DNA from: Acetobacteraceae bacterium
GTDB taxonomy: Bacteria > Pseudomonadota > Alphaproteobacteria > Acetobacterales > Acetobacteraceae
Direction: 5' to 3'
NCBI GenBank assembly: GCA_020853405.1
Contig: JADYYZ010000483.1
Location: forward strand, 1-5,281
DNA length: 5,281 nucleotides
The translations under genes and the position numbers were made by a program. The notes below the pieces were generated by a model. That model saw only the letters and a program-made list of their open reading frames with translations, was not told the origin of the DNA and made no database searches. Shown piece by piece: positions 5,180-5,281 of this stretch (position 1 is its first letter; every line of letters begins with the position of its first letter).

Positions 5180-5281
5180 TCAGTCCGGCTTGATGTTCGC
5201 CGCGCGGATCACGGCGGTGAATTTCGCGGTCTCGCGCGCGATCGTCTCGCCATAGAGCGCGGGCCCGCCGCCGACCGGTAC
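5180..5281 (-). CDS. C-terminal fragment of a second Bug/TctC-family receptor (5' end outside window)
   Basis: Reading the minus strand from the right edge, a frame of 33 codons ends at TGA (5182-5180). The encoded tail ends ETAKFTAVIRAANIKPD, which closely matches the last helix and terminal AAxIKPE/D of Bug-family receptors (commonly E-x-x-KW-x-x-V-x-K-A-A-N-I-K-P). The preceding GGGPALYGETIARE fits the usual 'pEefaafIraE' region. Phe stands where Trp is common. These receptors are periplasmic, but the signal peptide and binding pocket are outside the window. The stop lies 48 bases before the start of the M28-like gene, so the receptor probably leads the same operon, as Bug genes often do beside catabolic enzymes. 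The call rests on 33 residues but the match is distinctive. Confidence 0.8.
   Translation of the reverse strand, partial: VPVGGGPALYGETIARETAKFTAVIRAANIKPD

Overview
The window is very GC-rich throughout and densely coded. Two gene strings converge on a hairpin-rich gap near position 2540. The genes present (periplasmic Bug/TctC-type solute receptors, a short-chain dehydrogenase, a carboxymuconolactone-decarboxylase-like protein, hydrolases) are typical accessory catabolic genes of high-GC Proteobacteria. Bug receptors are greatly expanded in Burkholderiales and in some Alphaproteobacteria such as Acetobacteraceae (Roseomonas-like). I cannot choose between these from the sequence alone.

Plus-strand string: the window opens with the last 31 codons of a probable cytochrome b561-type membrane protein (1-98), followed by a short gap with a weak hairpin. 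Then come an SDR-family oxidoreductase (178-966), a Bug-family periplasmic binding protein one base later (968-1936), and a CMD/AhpD-fold protein (1956-2516). The tight spacing suggests one transcript.

Minus-strand string (reading right to left): the final 33 codons of a second Bug-family receptor enter from the right edge (5281-5180). Next are a large M28-type metallopeptidase-like protein with a GTG start (5131-3416) and an alpha/beta hydrolase (3389-2568). Gaps of 48 and 26 bases suggest another operon. The 51-base gap between the converging stop codons can form two GC-rich hairpins, a likely two-way transcription stop.

Working picture (inference): each operon pairs a periplasmic receptor that captures a small carboxylate or amide-like solute with enzymes that process it. 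Hydrolases are on one side; a dehydrogenase and a decarboxylase-like protein are on the other. No TctA/TctB transporter membrane genes lie in the window, so the receptors look like 'orphan' Bug proteins here. The most unusual gene is the M28-like protein: it keeps most zinc-ligand positions of the family but has a Gly-His-Ser-His-Gly segment where the catalytic Glu-Glu pair is expected. No RNA genes, CRISPR arrays, insertion sequences or attachment sites were seen.
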